Positions 53,394 to 62,549 are shown, numbered from the stretch's first letter. The stretch: DNA of 64,000 bases from Mycobacterium paraseoulense (GCF_010731655.1 NZ_AP022619.1:1054001-1118000); one strand, 5' to 3'. Numbers and translations are program-made. Notes: generated by a model from the sequence alone, not told the origin.

Positions 53394-55027
53394 CCCCTCT
53401 ACCCACCCGGCGCGTCCCCGTCGTCATCGTCGGCGCCGGACCGACCGGCGTCACCGCGGCCACCCTGCTGGCGCAGCACGGCGTGGACTGCCTGGTGCTC
53501 GACCGTTGGCCCGGCGTGTACCCGCAGCCACGGGCGGTGCACCTGGACGACGAGATCTATCGCATCATCGCCCGCCTCGGGCTGGCCGACGAGTTCGCCG
53601 CGATCTCGCGGCCGACGCTGGGCTTGCGGTTGGTGGACAGCCGGTTTCGAACGCTGGCCGAGTTCAACCGCGACCCTGAGCACAGTGTGCACGGTTTCCC
53701 GCAGGCCAACATGTTCGACCAGCCGGAACTGGAGGCCCTGCTGCGGGCCAACCTCGAGCGCCATCCCGCCGCCGAACTCCGCGGGAACGCCGAAGTCACC
53801 GATGTCGTAACGGGCGGACCAGGTATCCGGGTCACGTTCACCGACCGCTCCGACGGGGCGCGTCACCAGGTCGAGGCCGACTACCTGCTGGGCTGCGACG
53901 GCGCCAACAGCCTGGTGCGCGCGCGGATTGGTTCGGCCATGCGCGACCTGAACTTTCAGCAACGCTGGCTGGTTGTCGACATCGCCACCGACGCGGACCT
54001 GGGCCAGTGGGACGGGGTCCATCAACTGTGTGATCCGAACCGCGCGGGGACTTACATGCGCATCGGCCCGGCGCGCTACCGGTGGGAGTTCCAGTTGCTG
54101 GCCGGTGAGAGCGCGAACGACTTCGGCACCCTGGACCGATTGCGCCCGTTGATCAGGCCGTGGACCAGCACCGTGCCCGTCGGCGAGCTGACCCTGGTGC
54201 GGGTCGCCGAGTACACATTCCGGGCCCAGATCGCCGACCGCTGGCGCCGCGGGAACGTCTTCATCCTCGGCGACGCGGCGCATCTCACTCCCCCGTTCAT
54301 CGGCCAGGGCATGGGCGCGGGGCTGCGTGACGCGGACAACCTCGCGTGGAAGATCGCCGGGGTCCACCACGGCACCCTGGCCCCGGACTTTCTGGAAAGC
54401 TATGAGCGGGAACGTAAACCGCATACCCGATCCATGATCCGGCTGGCGCTTGGTGTCGGTTGGGCGATGACCGGGGGCGGGCGCCCGGGCAATGCGGCGC
54501 GCCGGGCGGTGCTGCCGAGGCTGCGGCTCTTCCCGGGCCTGCGTGACAAGGTGGTCGACTCGCGGACGCCGGCGCTGCACCGTTCGGCGTTGGTGCGCAC
54601 CTCCCTGCGACCGCGCCGGCTGGGCGGCACGCTGTGTCCGAATCCGCCGCTTGGCGAACGTCAGCGGCTGGACGACGTGCTCGGCACCGGCTTCGCGCTG
54701 ATCAGCACCGCTCGCCCCGGTGCTGCCGACGAGGCGGCGCTACGCCGACGCGACGTCGCCGTGCTGATCGCCGAAGCCGACAGCCCGTTGGCGGCATGGC
54801 TACACCGGGGCCATGCCACCGCGGCGCTGGTGCGCCCCGACCGGACCGTGGCCCGTGCCGGACGCGACGTCACCGGCGTTTGTGCGTGGACCGCGGCCGT
54901 CCTTTCGGCGCGAGCGGATCAGGCCGGCACCGGGGGCCGCGCAACGATCACCGGTATCCGAACCGAGTGCAGGACCGCGTTGCTGACCGATCCCAACAGC
55001 ACACCGGTCAGACCCCCCCGCCCGTGA
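53390..55027 (+). CDS. FAD-dependent aromatic monooxygenase (MhpA type)
   Basis: 545 residues. The FAD motif VIVGAGPTGVTAATLLAQHG, the DG region LGCDGANSLVRARIG and GDAAHLTPPFIGQGMGAGLR place it with 3-(3-hydroxyphenyl)propionate hydroxylase-type enzymes that make catechols. The start is GTG 53390. The natural end is probably near LVRPDRTVARAG; about 30 further residues read through antisense over the universal stress gene, giving a 109-base overlap. Confidence 0.88.
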   Translation: MTPLPTRRVPVVIVGAGPTGVTAATLLAQHGVDCLVLDRWPGVYPQPRAVHLDDEIYRIIARLGLADEFAAISRPTLGLRLVDSRFRTLAEFNRDPEHSVHGFPQANMFDQPELEALLRANLERHPAAELRGNAEVTDVVTGGPGIRVTFTDRSDGARHQVEADYLLGCDGANSLVRARIGSAMRDLNFQQRWLVVDIATDADLGQWDGVHQLCDPNRAGTYMRIGPARYRWEFQLLAGESANDFGTLDRLRPLIRPWTSTVPVGELTLVRVAEYTFRAQIADRWRRGNVFILGDAAHLTPPFIGQGMGAGLRDADNLAWKIAGVHHGTLAPDFLESYERERKPHTRSMIRLALGVGWAMTGGGRPGNAARRAVLPRLRLFPGLRDKVVDSRTPALHRSALVRTSLRPRRLGGTLCPNPPLGERQRLDDVLGTGFALISTARPGAADEAALRRRDVAVLIAEADSPLAAWLHRGHATAALVRPDRTVARAGRDVTGVCAWTAAVLSARADQAGTGGRATITGIRTECRTALLTDPNSTPVRPPRP

Positions 55028-55809
55028 CTGCCCACGACCAGAAGCTCTGCGGTCCCTGACTTTTCGGCGAGCTGTCGGGCCGGTTGATCCCGCACGACCA
55101 GACGCTGCACGGCCACGTCGGGATAGCGCTCCTGCCAACCCGCCAGGTTCTCGGCCAGGCTCCGGTGCGCCTCCGCTTCCAGTGATGACCAATCCGGTTC
55201 CGGAAGCTCGGTGATCGCGATATCGCTCCACGCGTGCAAGGCCGTCAGGCCGACACCGCGGCGGGACGCTTCGTCGAACGCCACCTCGATCGCGAGCTCG
55301 GAGGCCGGTGAGCCGTCGACCCCGACCAGTACCGGGGCATCTTGCGCGGCCGCGACATGGTCGGCGTGGACGACCGCGACCGGGCAGTGCGCGTGCCGCA
55401 CCACCGTCGCGCTGACCGAACCGAGCACGCCCCGGGCCAGCAGTCCTCGTCCGGCCGTGCCCACGACGATCATCTCGGCCACATCGGACATGTTGATCAG
55501 CGCCAGCGCCGGGCTGGAGTACACGAGTTCCCGATGGATCGTGACGTTTCGGTCCGCCGGTATTGCCTCCTCGGCGAGCTTGATCGCGTGCATGATCGCC
55601 TTCTTGCCCTCGTCCTCGAGCCGCACCGCCAGAGACTCGGGGTATGGGACCGGCGGCCAGGTGGCGGTGGGCGTCGTCACCGCGTGGACGACGGTGAGTG
55701 GAACTTTGCGCATCGCCGCTTCGCCGGCGGCCCAGGTTGCGGCCGCGCTCGATGCCGACGAGCCGTCGACCGCGACGACGATGCCGCGGTGGTGGTCAGG
55801 TGCTGACAT
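54919..55809 (-). CDS. Tandem universal stress protein (two UspA domains)
   Basis: 296 residues with two UspA copies. Each has the ATP-loop pattern: VVGTAGRGLLARGVLGSVSA and VVGSHGRGGLTGVLLGSVSN. VVAVDGSSASSAA and VLVGVDGSPASELA open the two halves. Tandem Usps in mycobacteria bind ATP and respond to hypoxia and stress. The start is ATG 55809. Its 3' end overlaps the convergent monooxygenase. Confidence 0.94.
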   Translation of the reverse strand: MSAPDHHRGIVVAVDGSSASSAAATWAAGEAAMRKVPLTVVHAVTTPTATWPPVPYPESLAVRLEDEGKKAIMHAIKLAEEAIPADRNVTIHRELVYSSPALALINMSDVAEMIVVGTAGRGLLARGVLGSVSATVVRHAHCPVAVVHADHVAAAQDAPVLVGVDGSPASELAIEVAFDEASRRGVGLTALHAWSDIAITELPEPDWSSLEAEAHRSLAENLAGWQERYPDVAVQRLVVRDQPARQLAEKSGTAELLVVGSHGRGGLTGVLLGSVSNAVLHSVRIPVIVARPPVPA

Positions 55810-55945
55810 TTCGTTCTCCCTCCATCACGAGCGACGCTACAAACCCGCGGGGGATCGGTCGTGAGGCTTAAGTCCCTAACCAACGGGTCGGACGGCTTTC
55901 GCCGGCACCCGTTAGGGCACCCGTAACGCTGTGGTCACGCCCCGG

Positions 55946-56860
55946 CTAGATGCGACGCCGCTGTAACTGCGCGATGACCCAGAACGGCAGCGCCACGAAC
56001 AGCGTGCCGCCGATGAGGTTGCCCACGGTGGTGATGCACACATTGGTGAGCAGGCCGTGTCCGCCGAGCCCCCAACCGATGCCGCCGCGCGGTGCGGCCG
56101 GGTGAAACAGGTTCAGCAGCAGGGGAAGACCGAGGAAGCCGACGTTGGCGATCACGTGCTGGGTGCCGCCGATGACGAATGCGAACGGCCCGTAGAACGC
56201 GAACGTCATTCGGGCCACGTCGCTGCGCGCCTTGAAGAACATGCACATGGAGGTCTGCAGGAACCAGGTGCACACCACGGCGAGCAGCAGCGCGGTCCAG
56301 AACGGCTGGCCGGCCTTCTGCGCCCCGACGGCGGCCGCCCGCTCGGCGAAGGGGCCCAGGTATGGGCCACCCGCGGCACCGCAGACGGTGACGAACACCA
56401 GCGCGCCCGCGACGTTGCCGATCAGGCCGGCGATCACCAGGAAGGCGTAGCTGCGCACACTCATGGTGCGATTGAGAACTGCCAGGAAGCCCGCCGCCAT
56501 GTCCGCGGTGATCAGCGACATGCCCGACACCAGGATCAGGACGAACGACATGCCGAACGCCAGGCCCATCAACAGACTTGCGACGCCCGGGGTCTTGACC
56601 CCGGTGCTCACCATCAACGCCAGCAGCGCCCCGAACGCGACCATCACCCCGCCGACCAGGGAGCGCACCAGAAACGCCCACGGGTGCGTCACCTTCTCGA
56701 CGGCCATGGCGGCCACCCGGTCCACCATGGCGCCGACGCCGAGCGGTTCGAAAGGGTCATCCGGGACGACATTCGTCGTCACACGAGAAGTCAAGCCGGG
56801 CAGGGCATTCCGCGGCGACGCTTCACCGCTCAACCGCGGCGATTGCGCTTCGAGAGTCAT
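55946..56860 (-). CDS. Formate/nitrite transporter (FNT) family channel
   Basis: 304 residues. Six helices carry the FNT patterns (SLVGGVMVAFGALLALMVST, LILVSGMSLITADMAAGFLA, WTALLLAVVCTWFLQTSMCM, TNVCITTVGNLIGGTLFVAL), with a His before the last motif near the pore His of FocA. An N-terminal tail of about 45 residues precedes the membrane part. FNT channels pass small anions such as formate, nitrite or HS-. ATG 56860 overlaps the anti-sigma stop (ATGA). It is the last gene of the cyanase operon. Confidence 0.9.
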   Translation of the reverse strand: MTLEAQSPRLSGEASPRNALPGLTSRVTTNVVPDDPFEPLGVGAMVDRVAAMAVEKVTHPWAFLVRSLVGGVMVAFGALLALMVSTGVKTPGVASLLMGLAFGMSFVLILVSGMSLITADMAAGFLAVLNRTMSVRSYAFLVIAGLIGNVAGALVFVTVCGAAGGPYLGPFAERAAAVGAQKAGQPFWTALLLAVVCTWFLQTSMCMFFKARSDVARMTFAFYGPFAFVIGGTQHVIANVGFLGLPLLLNLFHPAAPRGGIGWGLGGHGLLTNVCITTVGNLIGGTLFVALPFWVIAQLQRRRI

Positions 56861-57126
56861 GATTGCTGGCCTTTCCGTAAAGCGTTGATCGCGTTGATGA
56901 CCCCGGTGATGTGCTCCTCGCTGAGCTTCTCCCCCTCGAAGACGTGGCTGAGCAGAATCTTCAGGTCGAGCATTTGTTGCAGGTAAACGAGGCAGGGCGG
57001 GCATTCGTCGAGGTGCTTGGCGACGATCGGGCCCCATTGTTGGGGGTCGGAGTCGACGAGTTCGTCGACGAGGCGGACGAAGTCGACGCAGTCGATGGCG
57101 GGGACGGTGTTGTCGTGCACGGTCAT
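56857..57126 (-). CDS. Zinc-binding anti-sigma factor (ZAS type)
   Basis: 89 residues. KHLDECPPCLVYLQQ has the HxxxCxxC zinc signature of small soluble anti-sigma factors such as RsrA/RshA. The rest is helical and hydrophilic, with no membrane segment. It overlaps the sigma gene by four bases and the FNT gene by four (ATGA). It would hold the adjacent sigma factor inactive and may release it on thiol oxidation. Confidence 0.82.
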   Translation of the reverse strand: MTVHDNTVPAIDCVDFVRLVDELVDSDPQQWGPIVAKHLDECPPCLVYLQQMLDLKILLSHVFEGEKLSEEHITGVINAINALRKGQQS

Positions 57127-57743
57127 CGGCGATACCGCTTTTCCAGTTCGTTGCGAAGATTTCCCCGGGCGCGGTAGAGCAGCGCGCGTTGCCCTTCGGC
57201 GGTGAGCCCGAGGAGTTCGGCCGCCTCTTCGGCCGAGGCGCCGACGATGTCACGCAAGATGACAAGTTGCCGCTGCCGCTCGGGCAACGCGTCCAGCGCC
57301 GTGCGCACGTGTCCGACGAGCTCGTTCTCGACGGTGCGGTCCTCCGGCAAAAAGCGCCGTGACGGCGGAAGGTTCCAGTGCCCCGCGTCGGGATGGCCCG
57401 CGGGATGCATGCGGCCCGCCAGCGGGTCGGCGTCGTCCGTCGACAGCACCTCGTGGTCGCGGATGCGGGATTCCCGGCGGCGGTGCCGCGAGGCGGTGTT
57501 CTTGACGATCCCGAATAACCATGTCCCAACCGAGGAACGGCCCTCGAAGGAATCCGCGGACTGCAGGACCTGCACCCACGCCTCCTGCACGGCCTCTTCG
57601 GCCACCGTCGCCGAATCCACCATGGTGCGGGCAAAATTGACCATCGGCCGGTGAAAGTCGCGCACCAGGATGGCCAGCGGGATGCCGCCGACGACGCGTT
57701 CGGATTCGGTGCCCCCCGATGGCACCGCCACCGGGGTCACCAT
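57123..57743 (-). CDS. ECF-family RNA polymerase sigma factor
   Basis: 206 residues. Region 2 reads RDFHRPMVNFARTMVDSATV then AEEAVQEAWVQVLQSADSFE. Region 4 reads ALDALPERQRQLVILRDIVG then ASAEEAAELLGLTAEGQRAL. Region 3 is absent, as in all ECF sigmas. ATG 57743 is chosen; a GTG follows at 57740. It lies ten bases after the upstream gene and is coupled to the anti-sigma gene. Confidence 0.9.
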   Translation of the reverse strand: MVTPVAVPSGGTESERVVGGIPLAILVRDFHRPMVNFARTMVDSATVAEEAVQEAWVQVLQSADSFEGRSSVGTWLFGIVKNTASRHRRRESRIRDHEVLSTDDADPLAGRMHPAGHPDAGHWNLPPSRRFLPEDRTVENELVGHVRTALDALPERQRQLVILRDIVGASAEEAAELLGLTAEGQRALLYRARGNLRNELEKRYRR

Positions 57744-57753
57744 CGACTCGCAC

Positions 57754-58821
57754 TCAAGCGCACGCGGCCAGTTCCCAGCGCAGCTGCGCTTCCGACGGGG
57801 ATTGGACCGGAATGAACGCCGCCTCGCGGTAGCGGCGACTCGCCGCCGTCCTGCTCGCATACCCCTTACCACCCGCGGTGCGGATCTCGAGATCCGCGCT
57901 GACGCTGGTGAGTTCGGCCGCGGCCAGCCGCAGGGACAACAGCTCCCGCTTGGTCGGCGGCTCGTCCCCGCCCACCGCGGCGGCCAGACGCGCCAACGCC
58001 GATTCGGCGGCGGCGAGCTTCTCCGCGACCTCGTCGACTTGGGCGCTGAAGACCTTGTTCACCCCGCTGAGGCCGTTTTTGGCCTGCCGCAACGCGGTTC
58101 CGGTCAGCCCCAGGCACATCGCCGACTGCAAGACGAGGAACGTCGGTCGGACCGCCCGCAGGAAACCCTCGAAGTCACTCGACAACACCCGCTCCAAGGG
58201 GACGTAGGCGTCGGCCAGGTTCAGGTACGACGAGGCGGTGCTACCCATTGCCAGCAGGTCGAAGTGATCGCCGACCGTCACGCCCGGCGTGTCCAGCGAC
58301 AGGGCCACGATCAGCCTCTCGCCGGCATCGGTACGCACCGCGGTCACCATGGTCGAGTCGGCGTAGAGGTTGCTCGCCCACCGAATCGGTCCGGACACCG
58401 CGTAGCCGCCCTCGACGCGCGCAGCCGTCAACTCCAAACTTCCGCACCCCGCCGCCTCCTTGAACGCCGAGGCCATGCCGGTCACCCCCAGCGTGGTCCC
58501 GGCAAGCAGGGGCCTGGCCGCCTCCGCACCGAAAGGCGTTGCCGCCGAGAGCAGATACTCCACCGCCATGCGATGAGCCCACAACGAGAACCCGGTGCTC
58601 ATGCACTCTCCGGAGATCAACCGGATGACCTCGGCCATCTCGGGTAACCCACCGTCGGCGTTGCCGGGTGCGCCAACCCCGAGCAGGCCGGCCGCACCCA
58701 GTGCGGTGAAGCTACGGCGAGACGGATGCTCGCCGCGGTCCAACGCGCCGGCGTGGGCCCGGATGTCTTCCAACAGTTCGACATCCACCTGACCCGCAGC
58801 CGGGTCCATCGTCGCCGTCAT
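57754..58821 (-). CDS. Acyl-CoA dehydrogenase-like flavoprotein
   Basis: 355 residues. GYAVSGPIRWASNLYADSTM, a middle beta domain, and C-terminal helices (LAAAESALARLAAAVGGDEP, RTAGGKGYASRTAASRRYRE) follow the ACAD/DszC-SfnB fold. The N-terminal part is shorter than usual, and the catalytic Glu of true dehydrogenases is not apparent. ATG 58821 with AGGAGG overlaps the cyanase stop (ATGA). It may be a flavin monooxygenase-like enzyme. Its link to cyanate is unexplained. Confidence 0.72.
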   Translation of the reverse strand: MTATMDPAAGQVDVELLEDIRAHAGALDRGEHPSRRSFTALGAAGLLGVGAPGNADGGLPEMAEVIRLISGECMSTGFSLWAHRMAVEYLLSAATPFGAEAARPLLAGTTLGVTGMASAFKEAAGCGSLELTAARVEGGYAVSGPIRWASNLYADSTMVTAVRTDAGERLIVALSLDTPGVTVGDHFDLLAMGSTASSYLNLADAYVPLERVLSSDFEGFLRAVRPTFLVLQSAMCLGLTGTALRQAKNGLSGVNKVFSAQVDEVAEKLAAAESALARLAAAVGGDEPPTKRELLSLRLAAAELTSVSADLEIRTAGGKGYASRTAASRRYREAAFIPVQSPSEAQLRWELAACA

Positions 58822-59294
58822 CTCGATACCTCCTGGGCCGAGTGCTTCCACGCGTAGTCGAGGAACTTGCCGTCGAAAGTGACGACCACTCTGTCGCCTT
58901 CGGGGTGCGGACGCCGCCGCACGCTCACCTGAAAGTTGATGGCGCTCATGATCCCGTCACCGAATTCTTCACCGATGAGTTCCTTGATCGCCGGCCCGTA
59001 GACGGCCAGCGCCTCGTGGAACCGGTAGATCGTGGGATCTGTCGCCATGGTCGCATCGGAGCCGCGATACGGCATCATTTGCAGTACGGCTACCGCCTCG
59101 TCGTCGAGGTCGAGAAGCGATGCGACCGTGGCTGCGTCGGCGGCCGGGAGCGGATGCTGCCCGAGTAACGCCGCGACGGTCCATACCGGGTCCTTGCCGA
59201 TGGATTCGGCGATTTTCGCCCAGCTCAGTCCCCGCCTGGCGCGGCCCAGCCTGATGGCCTGGCCTAGGTCCGCCTTCGTCAATGGAGTTGCCAT
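58818..59294 (-). CDS. cynS: Cyanate hydratase (cyanase)
   Basis: 158 residues. It aligns with E. coli CynS through its length: an N-terminal helix-turn-helix-like part (LGRARRGLSWAKIAESIGKD, VAALLGQHPLP) and the C-terminal active domain. The active residues correspond to Arg96, Glu99 and Ser122: YRFHEALAVYG and DGIMSAINF. Cyanase turns cyanate and bicarbonate into ammonia and CO2. ATG 59294 with GAAGGG is preferred; ATG 59315 would add seven residues. Confidence 0.93.
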   Translation of the reverse strand: MATPLTKADLGQAIRLGRARRGLSWAKIAESIGKDPVWTVAALLGQHPLPAADAATVASLLDLDDEAVAVLQMMPYRGSDATMATDPTIYRFHEALAVYGPAIKELIGEEFGDGIMSAINFQVSVRRRPHPEGDRVVVTFDGKFLDYAWKHSAQEVSR

Positions 59295-59317
59295 AGCCGG
59301 TTTCCCTTCCCCCATGC

Positions 59318-59842
59318 CTATCCGGTGAACAGAGTCGAGTCGACGCTCACCGGGTTGCGAAACGTGTTCACCACGGGTGACCAGGCGATCGCGTTGTCGT
59401 GAATCTCCTGGAGGGTGGCATCGTCGGCGTCTCCGGCCAGCGTCACCCGGCAGCGAACTGCGCTGAAACCGAGGCGCTTTCCCTCGGGCGTGTCACCCAC
59501 ACCCCAGACCGCGGAGATGTCGATGTCACCTTCCATTTCGACCTCGATCTTGGTCAGCGTCACCCCGCGGTGCGTCGCGTTGGCCAGCAAGCCCACCGAC
59601 ACGCACGAACCCAGCGCGGCCAGGGCGGTCTCCGACGGGTTGGGCGCCGAGTCGTCTCCGAGCAGCGCGGGCGGCTCGCCCACCAGCATCGGTGCCAGGT
59701 CGCGGACGTAGGTCATGTTGCGGAACCCGGTCTCGCACACCGTCTTGGCTTTCAGGGTCTTCTTGCCCGTCTCCGGGTTGGCCCTGGCGTTACACGACAA
59801 CTTGTCGAGGCCTTCGGCGTCGATGACGAGCGCGTCGGTCAT
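59318..59842 (-). CDS. OsmC family protein lacking the resolving Cys
   Basis: 174 residues. The first active Cys is in ALGSCVSVGLLA. PNPSETALAAL and VGLLANATHRGVTLTKIEVE are typical of OsmC. The second Cys, normally in a CP motif about 45 residues later, is Ser here (AIAWSPVVNT). It may still reduce peroxides with an outside thiol or have another role. ATG 59842 with GGAGGAAG starts the operon. Confidence 0.85.
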   Translation of the reverse strand: MTDALVIDAEGLDKLSCNARANPETGKKTLKAKTVCETGFRNMTYVRDLAPMLVGEPPALLGDDSAPNPSETALAALGSCVSVGLLANATHRGVTLTKIEVEMEGDIDISAVWGVGDTPEGKRLGFSAVRCRVTLAGDADDATLQEIHDNAIAWSPVVNTFRNPVSVDSTLFTG

Positions 59843-60006
59843 GTGACTTCCTCCGTTTTCGCTGATTCTGCGGCTTCACGGAGTTAGTGCTCTGCGGCGG
59901 CCGATGTGTGACGGTGGACGGGACGCGTTTACCTGGGCGCAACGAAACATCACACAGCCGAAACGCGGCGCCGTCCAACGGCGGACGGACCTTGAGGGAG
60001 ATTTGC

Positions 60007-61281
60007 TTAGCCGAAAAGGTCTTGCGCGATGTAGTGGCCTTCGGCGGGCGCGGGCGGCACCGCGAAGATTGCTGAACCGATGTGGCGGATGTATTCGTTG
60101 AGCAGGTCGTGGGCGCCCAACCGGTTCTGCAGACGAATAAAATCTTGCGGATCCTTTTGATACGAGATGAACAGCAGGCCCGCGTCGAGTTGTCCGTCGG
60201 CGTCGAGGCCATCGGTGTAGTTGTAGGACCGTCGCCGGATCATGCTGCCGTCATTGTTCTCCCGGGCGGCCAGGCCGACGTGGGACATCGGGTCGATGAG
60301 CGGATTGCCGTCGGCGCCCTTGGCGGCGAAGTCGGGAGTATCGAACTCGGTCTTGCCGCTCAGCGGCGCGCCCTCTTCTTTGGTGCGACCGAAGATCCGC
60401 TGCTGGTTGCCGATGCGGTCGACGTCCCAGGTCTCGAGCAGCATCCGGATCTTCCGCACGACTTGATACGTCCCGCCGCGCATCCACGGCTGGTCGTCGT
60501 CGACCCAGACGAACCGGTCGTACTCCGCATCCGTGGCGATGTTGCGGGTCCCGTCCTTGAATCCCAAAAGATTTCTCGGGGTGTGCTGGCCCGGGCCGGC
60601 CGAGGCGCGCCCGAATCCCAGCACGGCCCAGGACGGTGAGACGATGTCGCGGCCCAGCCGGGCGAGGTTACGCACCGCGTGATAGCAGACCTGCGGGTCA
60701 TCGGCGCAGGCTTGCACCGACAGATCGCCGCCGCGCAACCGGGGGTCCAGGTCGTCCCCGTTGAGTGGCGGCAGATCGCTGAACACCGCGGGCCGGCGCG
60801 GGGCGAGCCCGAACCGATCACCGAACAGCGACGGCCCCAGTCCGATGGTGACGGTGAGACTGGCCGGGCTCAGCCCGTAGGCCTCCCCGGTATCCGCCGG
60901 GGGCTGCACCTCGGCCTGCGGCTGAACTGTGCCGACGGGCCTGCCCTGCTGCAGGACCGCCGCCGCGGCGGACCAGCGTGCCAACAGGGTCTGCAGCTCG
61001 GTGCGCGTGCCGGCGGCCAGCGAGAAGGACATGAACATGGCGTAACGCTGTGGGGGCGTGGCAATTCCGCCCTGGTGCGGCTGGCCGTAGAAAGGATAGC
61101 TACGACGCAGATCGACGTTGTCGTCGCCGCCACCCGGGCCGCCGTTGCGCCCGGCCGCCATCGCGTGACCCGCGAAGCCGCCGGCCGCGGCGCCGGTAAG
61201 CCCGGCCAACACGGCGCCGCCGATCATGCGCCGGCGTGAAACCGCCGCTGCTTCCTCGGGATCGGTCGTGTCGTCGGTCAC
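60007..61281 (-). CDS. efeB: EfeB, Tat-exported Dyp-type heme peroxidase
   Basis: 424 residues. The twin-arginine signal SRRRMIGGAVLAGL leads the protein out folded. The Dyp motif GFKDGTRN, the probable heme His in DPMSHVGLAARENN and the final FISYQKDPQDF match EfeB deferrochelatases. EfeB works with EfeO in ferrous iron or heme-iron uptake. The start is ATG 61281, two bases after the efeO stop. Confidence 0.92.
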   Translation of the reverse strand: MTDDTTDPEEAAAVSRRRMIGGAVLAGLTGAAAGGFAGHAMAAGRNGGPGGGDDNVDLRRSYPFYGQPHQGGIATPPQRYAMFMSFSLAAGTRTELQTLLARWSAAAAVLQQGRPVGTVQPQAEVQPPADTGEAYGLSPASLTVTIGLGPSLFGDRFGLAPRRPAVFSDLPPLNGDDLDPRLRGGDLSVQACADDPQVCYHAVRNLARLGRDIVSPSWAVLGFGRASAGPGQHTPRNLLGFKDGTRNIATDAEYDRFVWVDDDQPWMRGGTYQVVRKIRMLLETWDVDRIGNQQRIFGRTKEEGAPLSGKTEFDTPDFAAKGADGNPLIDPMSHVGLAARENNDGSMIRRRSYNYTDGLDADGQLDAGLLFISYQKDPQDFIRLQNRLGAHDLLNEYIRHIGSAIFAVPPAPAEGHYIAQDLFG

Positions 61282-61283
61282 GG

Positions 61284-62549
61284 TCAGCCCGCCGAGACGA
61301 CTTTTTGCGCGATCGTCGACAGGCTCTGGTGCAGCGGCTGGACAACCGCGGTCAGCTTCGGCGCGTCGGTGGCCTTCAGCGCCGCGGTGTAGGTCTGGAA
61401 GCCGCCCAGCGCGGAGGAGTCGCGGTACCCGTCCAAAGTCGCCAGCACCGTGCGGAATTGCTCATCGATCCGGCTGACCAGCTTGCCGTCGATCTGCTGC
61501 AGGCCCGGCCGCAGCGACGCGTAGGCCTGTTGGGCGCCTTCCACGTTGCCGGAGAAGTCGACCAGGTCGATGTGGCTGAAGGCCTCCTCCTCCCCGGTGA
61601 TCTTGGTGTTCTGGATCTCTTCGATCAAATCGCTGGCACCGTTGGCCAAGTCTTCCGGCTGGTAGTGCAGGAGGGCGACGATAGCGGTCAACTTGACGAC
61701 GTTGCCGACCAATTCGGAGCTGGACGCCAACGTGGCGGGGGTGATCGCTTTGCCCTGCCACAGGTCGCGCTCGATGGCGTGGAATCCCTTCCAGCCGACC
61801 TTCGCATCGACGGGCGTGGACTCGCGCATATCGATCAGGTAGTCCAGGCTGCCGGCATTGTCGCCGACCGCGAATCCCACCAAGATGAAACCCTCGACCG
61901 CGGACTCCGAACGCTCCCAGAAGAGGCGCGCCTTGGCGTAGGCGGCCTTTGCGGCGGCGATGTTGCCCGACCGCACCGCGGCGTCCAGCGCCCTGACCCC
62001 GTCACCGAGCTGAGCGATCTGATTGACGACGTAAGCCGCGTAGTCCTTGGTCCCCTGGCTGAGGATGTTTGCGACGGTGCCTGTCGGCCCCACCGCCGCC
62101 CGGCCCGTCACCGTCAAGGTCTGGTATTCGTTGCTCGCGCCGGGGCAATACAGCTGATACGGGCCGCCGTCCAGGGTGACGGTGAACGACACCGGATCCA
62201 GGCCGGGAGCGAGGTCCTCTTTCTCGCCGACGATCCGCTGGCCGCTGAGCAATTCGACTTCGCTGATCCCCGGCGCGTTCCTGTTCGCCACCGTGAAGGT
62301 CACCGGCCCGGCGGCGACGCTGGTGATGTCCAGGGCGCAGCCGTCTTTGCCGCCGTCATTGGCCAAGGTGACCTTGACCGCGTGGGTGCCGCCGCCGGAT
62401 TTCCCGTCCTCGAGGCGCCCCGCGTTGCCACTCGGATGACTGCAGGCGGTCACAGAACACGCCGCCATCAGAGCCAGTGCTGTTGCGGCGAAGCAACACT
62501 CGCGATGCCAAAGCCGGGCTCCCGGCTTGGTGCGATCCCGCTGCGTCAC
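61284..62549 (-). CDS. efeO: EfeO lipoprotein, cupredoxin plus imelysin domains
   Basis: 421 residues. The signal has the lipobox VTAC (Cys about 36). Residues about 55-150 form a cupredoxin-like domain (VKVTLANDGGKDGCALDITS, YQLYCPGASNE). The rest is an imelysin/M75 domain with the metal motif HAIERDLW (HxxE). EfeO binds iron for the EfeU permease. GTG 62549 overlaps the DUF3097 stop (GTGA). Confidence 0.92.
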   Translation of the reverse strand: MTQRDRTKPGARLWHRECCFAATALALMAACSVTACSHPSGNAGRLEDGKSGGGTHAVKVTLANDGGKDGCALDITSVAAGPVTFTVANRNAPGISEVELLSGQRIVGEKEDLAPGLDPVSFTVTLDGGPYQLYCPGASNEYQTLTVTGRAAVGPTGTVANILSQGTKDYAAYVVNQIAQLGDGVRALDAAVRSGNIAAAKAAYAKARLFWERSESAVEGFILVGFAVGDNAGSLDYLIDMRESTPVDAKVGWKGFHAIERDLWQGKAITPATLASSSELVGNVVKLTAIVALLHYQPEDLANGASDLIEEIQNTKITGEEEAFSHIDLVDFSGNVEGAQQAYASLRPGLQQIDGKLVSRIDEQFRTVLATLDGYRDSSALGGFQTYTAALKATDAPKLTAVVQPLHQSLSTIAQKVVSAG

